DNA of 7,207 nt from CAZAMT01 sp964486145 (GTDB taxonomy: Bacteria; Bacteroidota; Bacteroidia; Bacteroidales; JAAAOM01): positions 1-7,207 of the forward strand of contig CAZAMT010000214.1 of assembly GCA_964486145.1 (NCBI GenBank), written 5' to 3'. The notes under the pieces were generated by a model that did not search any database, had not been told where the DNA came from, and worked only from the letters and a program-made list of their open reading frames with translations. The translations under genes were made by a program, and so were the position numbers. Numbering within the stretch: position 1 is the stretch's first letter; each line of letters begins with the position of its first letter. This document shows positions 6,868 to 7,207 of this stretch, piece after piece.

Positions 6868-7207
6868 CCTTGTTTAGGAGCGATAGTTCCTAAAGGTATA
6901 TAAGCTGACTTGCTGAGAAGAGCATGGTAGGTTTCGGTGCAATCACCTGCTGCAAATATGTCAGGAATTACGGTTTGCATTTTTTGACTCGTTTTGTTGG
7001 CTCCATTGATGCCTCATGGCAATTGAATTTCATTAGCAAGTTGATTTTTGGGTTGGGCACCAACAGCCACCAGTACCAGATTTGCAGATAATTCATTGTG
7101 ATTTGTATTGTAAACCATTAATTTATTGTTTACTGGCACAATTCTTTCAATCGCCGTGTTGACGTACACTTCAACAGAATGCTTTTCAAGATTTCATGTG
7201 TTTAAAA
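6864..7207 (-). pseudogene. Decayed pyridine nucleotide-disulphide oxidoreductase (CoA-disulphide reductase/NADH oxidase type)
   Basis: The minus-strand frame entering from the window edge reads NLEKHSVEVYVNTAIERI, then ANLVLVAVGAQPKNQLANEI, then KMQTVIPDIFAAGDCTETYH and AYIPLGTIAPKQGK. These match, in order, the end of the NAD-binding domain (LEKHGVEVxxNT), the VLVAVGxRPN strand, the FAD-binding xPDIxAAGDC motif (AAGDC at 6939-6953) and the PLGTxAxKQGR helix of this FAD enzyme family. Two in-frame TGA stops break it, at 7194-7196 and 7014-7016. Past KQGK the frame reaches a stop at 6846-6848 with no dimerisation domain, and the DNA instead continues as an SNF2 remnant in another frame. The 5' part lies outside the window. 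Intact members use FAD and NAD(P)H to reduce CoA disulphide, polysulphide or oxygen; this copy cannot make a full enzyme. Sequencing error could explain one stop, but not two stops plus the fused end. Confidence 0.78.

Noticed and set aside
6864..7207. Oxidoreductase as a functional gene with recoded TGA (Gly, Trp or selenocysteine)
   Set aside because: Other genes in the window use TGA as stop, no SECIS-like element was seen, and the C-terminal domain is missing anyway.

Overview
The window looks like ordinary chromosomal DNA of a Bacteroidota bacterium, probably the Bacteroidales/Marinilabiliales side. The evidence is an AT-rich sequence, genes without clear Shine-Dalgarno sites, promoter candidates of the Bacteroidota type (TTTG, about 20 nt, TAnnTTTG), a DUF1573 exported protein, a long-form PurC of 316 residues, and a LysM plus periplasmic-binding-protein fusion of a kind common in this phylum. 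Codons are read with the standard bacterial code, since mazG and purC both end in TGA.

Layout. The left part (13-2345) is on the minus strand, transcribed right to left: an S-adenosylmethionine hydrolase-like DUF62 protein (1530-2345), the nucleotide pyrophosphohydrolase MazG (633-1403), then a small secreted DUF1573 protein (13-399) with its own promoter candidate. A divergent intergenic region (2346-2554) carries a very good plus-strand promoter. It is followed by phoH (2555-3502) and purC (3515-4465), 12 bp apart and probably one operon, closed by a strong intrinsic terminator (4500-4533). A new promoter (about 4526-4557) then drives a 674-residue exported protein with three LysM repeats and a type I periplasmic-binding-like domain, apparently starting at TTG (4584-6608).

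The right end (6609-7207) has no intact gene. On the minus strand I read two decayed remnants: the middle-to-C-terminal part of a pyridine nucleotide-disulphide oxidoreductase (CoA-disulphide reductase/NADH oxidase type), broken by two in-frame TGA codons, joined out of frame to the last conserved segment of a SWI2/SNF2 helicase. The join falls in a 4-nt overlap (AAAG), which looks like a deletion scar. About 150 bp next to the LysM gene remain unidentified.

Functionally the intact genes are housekeeping: nucleotide-pool cleaning (MazG), SAM turnover (DUF62), RNA-linked NTPase (PhoH), purine synthesis (PurC) and envelope/peptidoglycan-associated functions (DUF1573, LysM protein). I do not see a defence system, mobile element, CRISPR array or RNA gene. 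The points most worth a second look are the chimeric pseudogene scar, the altered catalytic position in the DUF62 protein, and the unknown ligand of the LysM-PBP protein.
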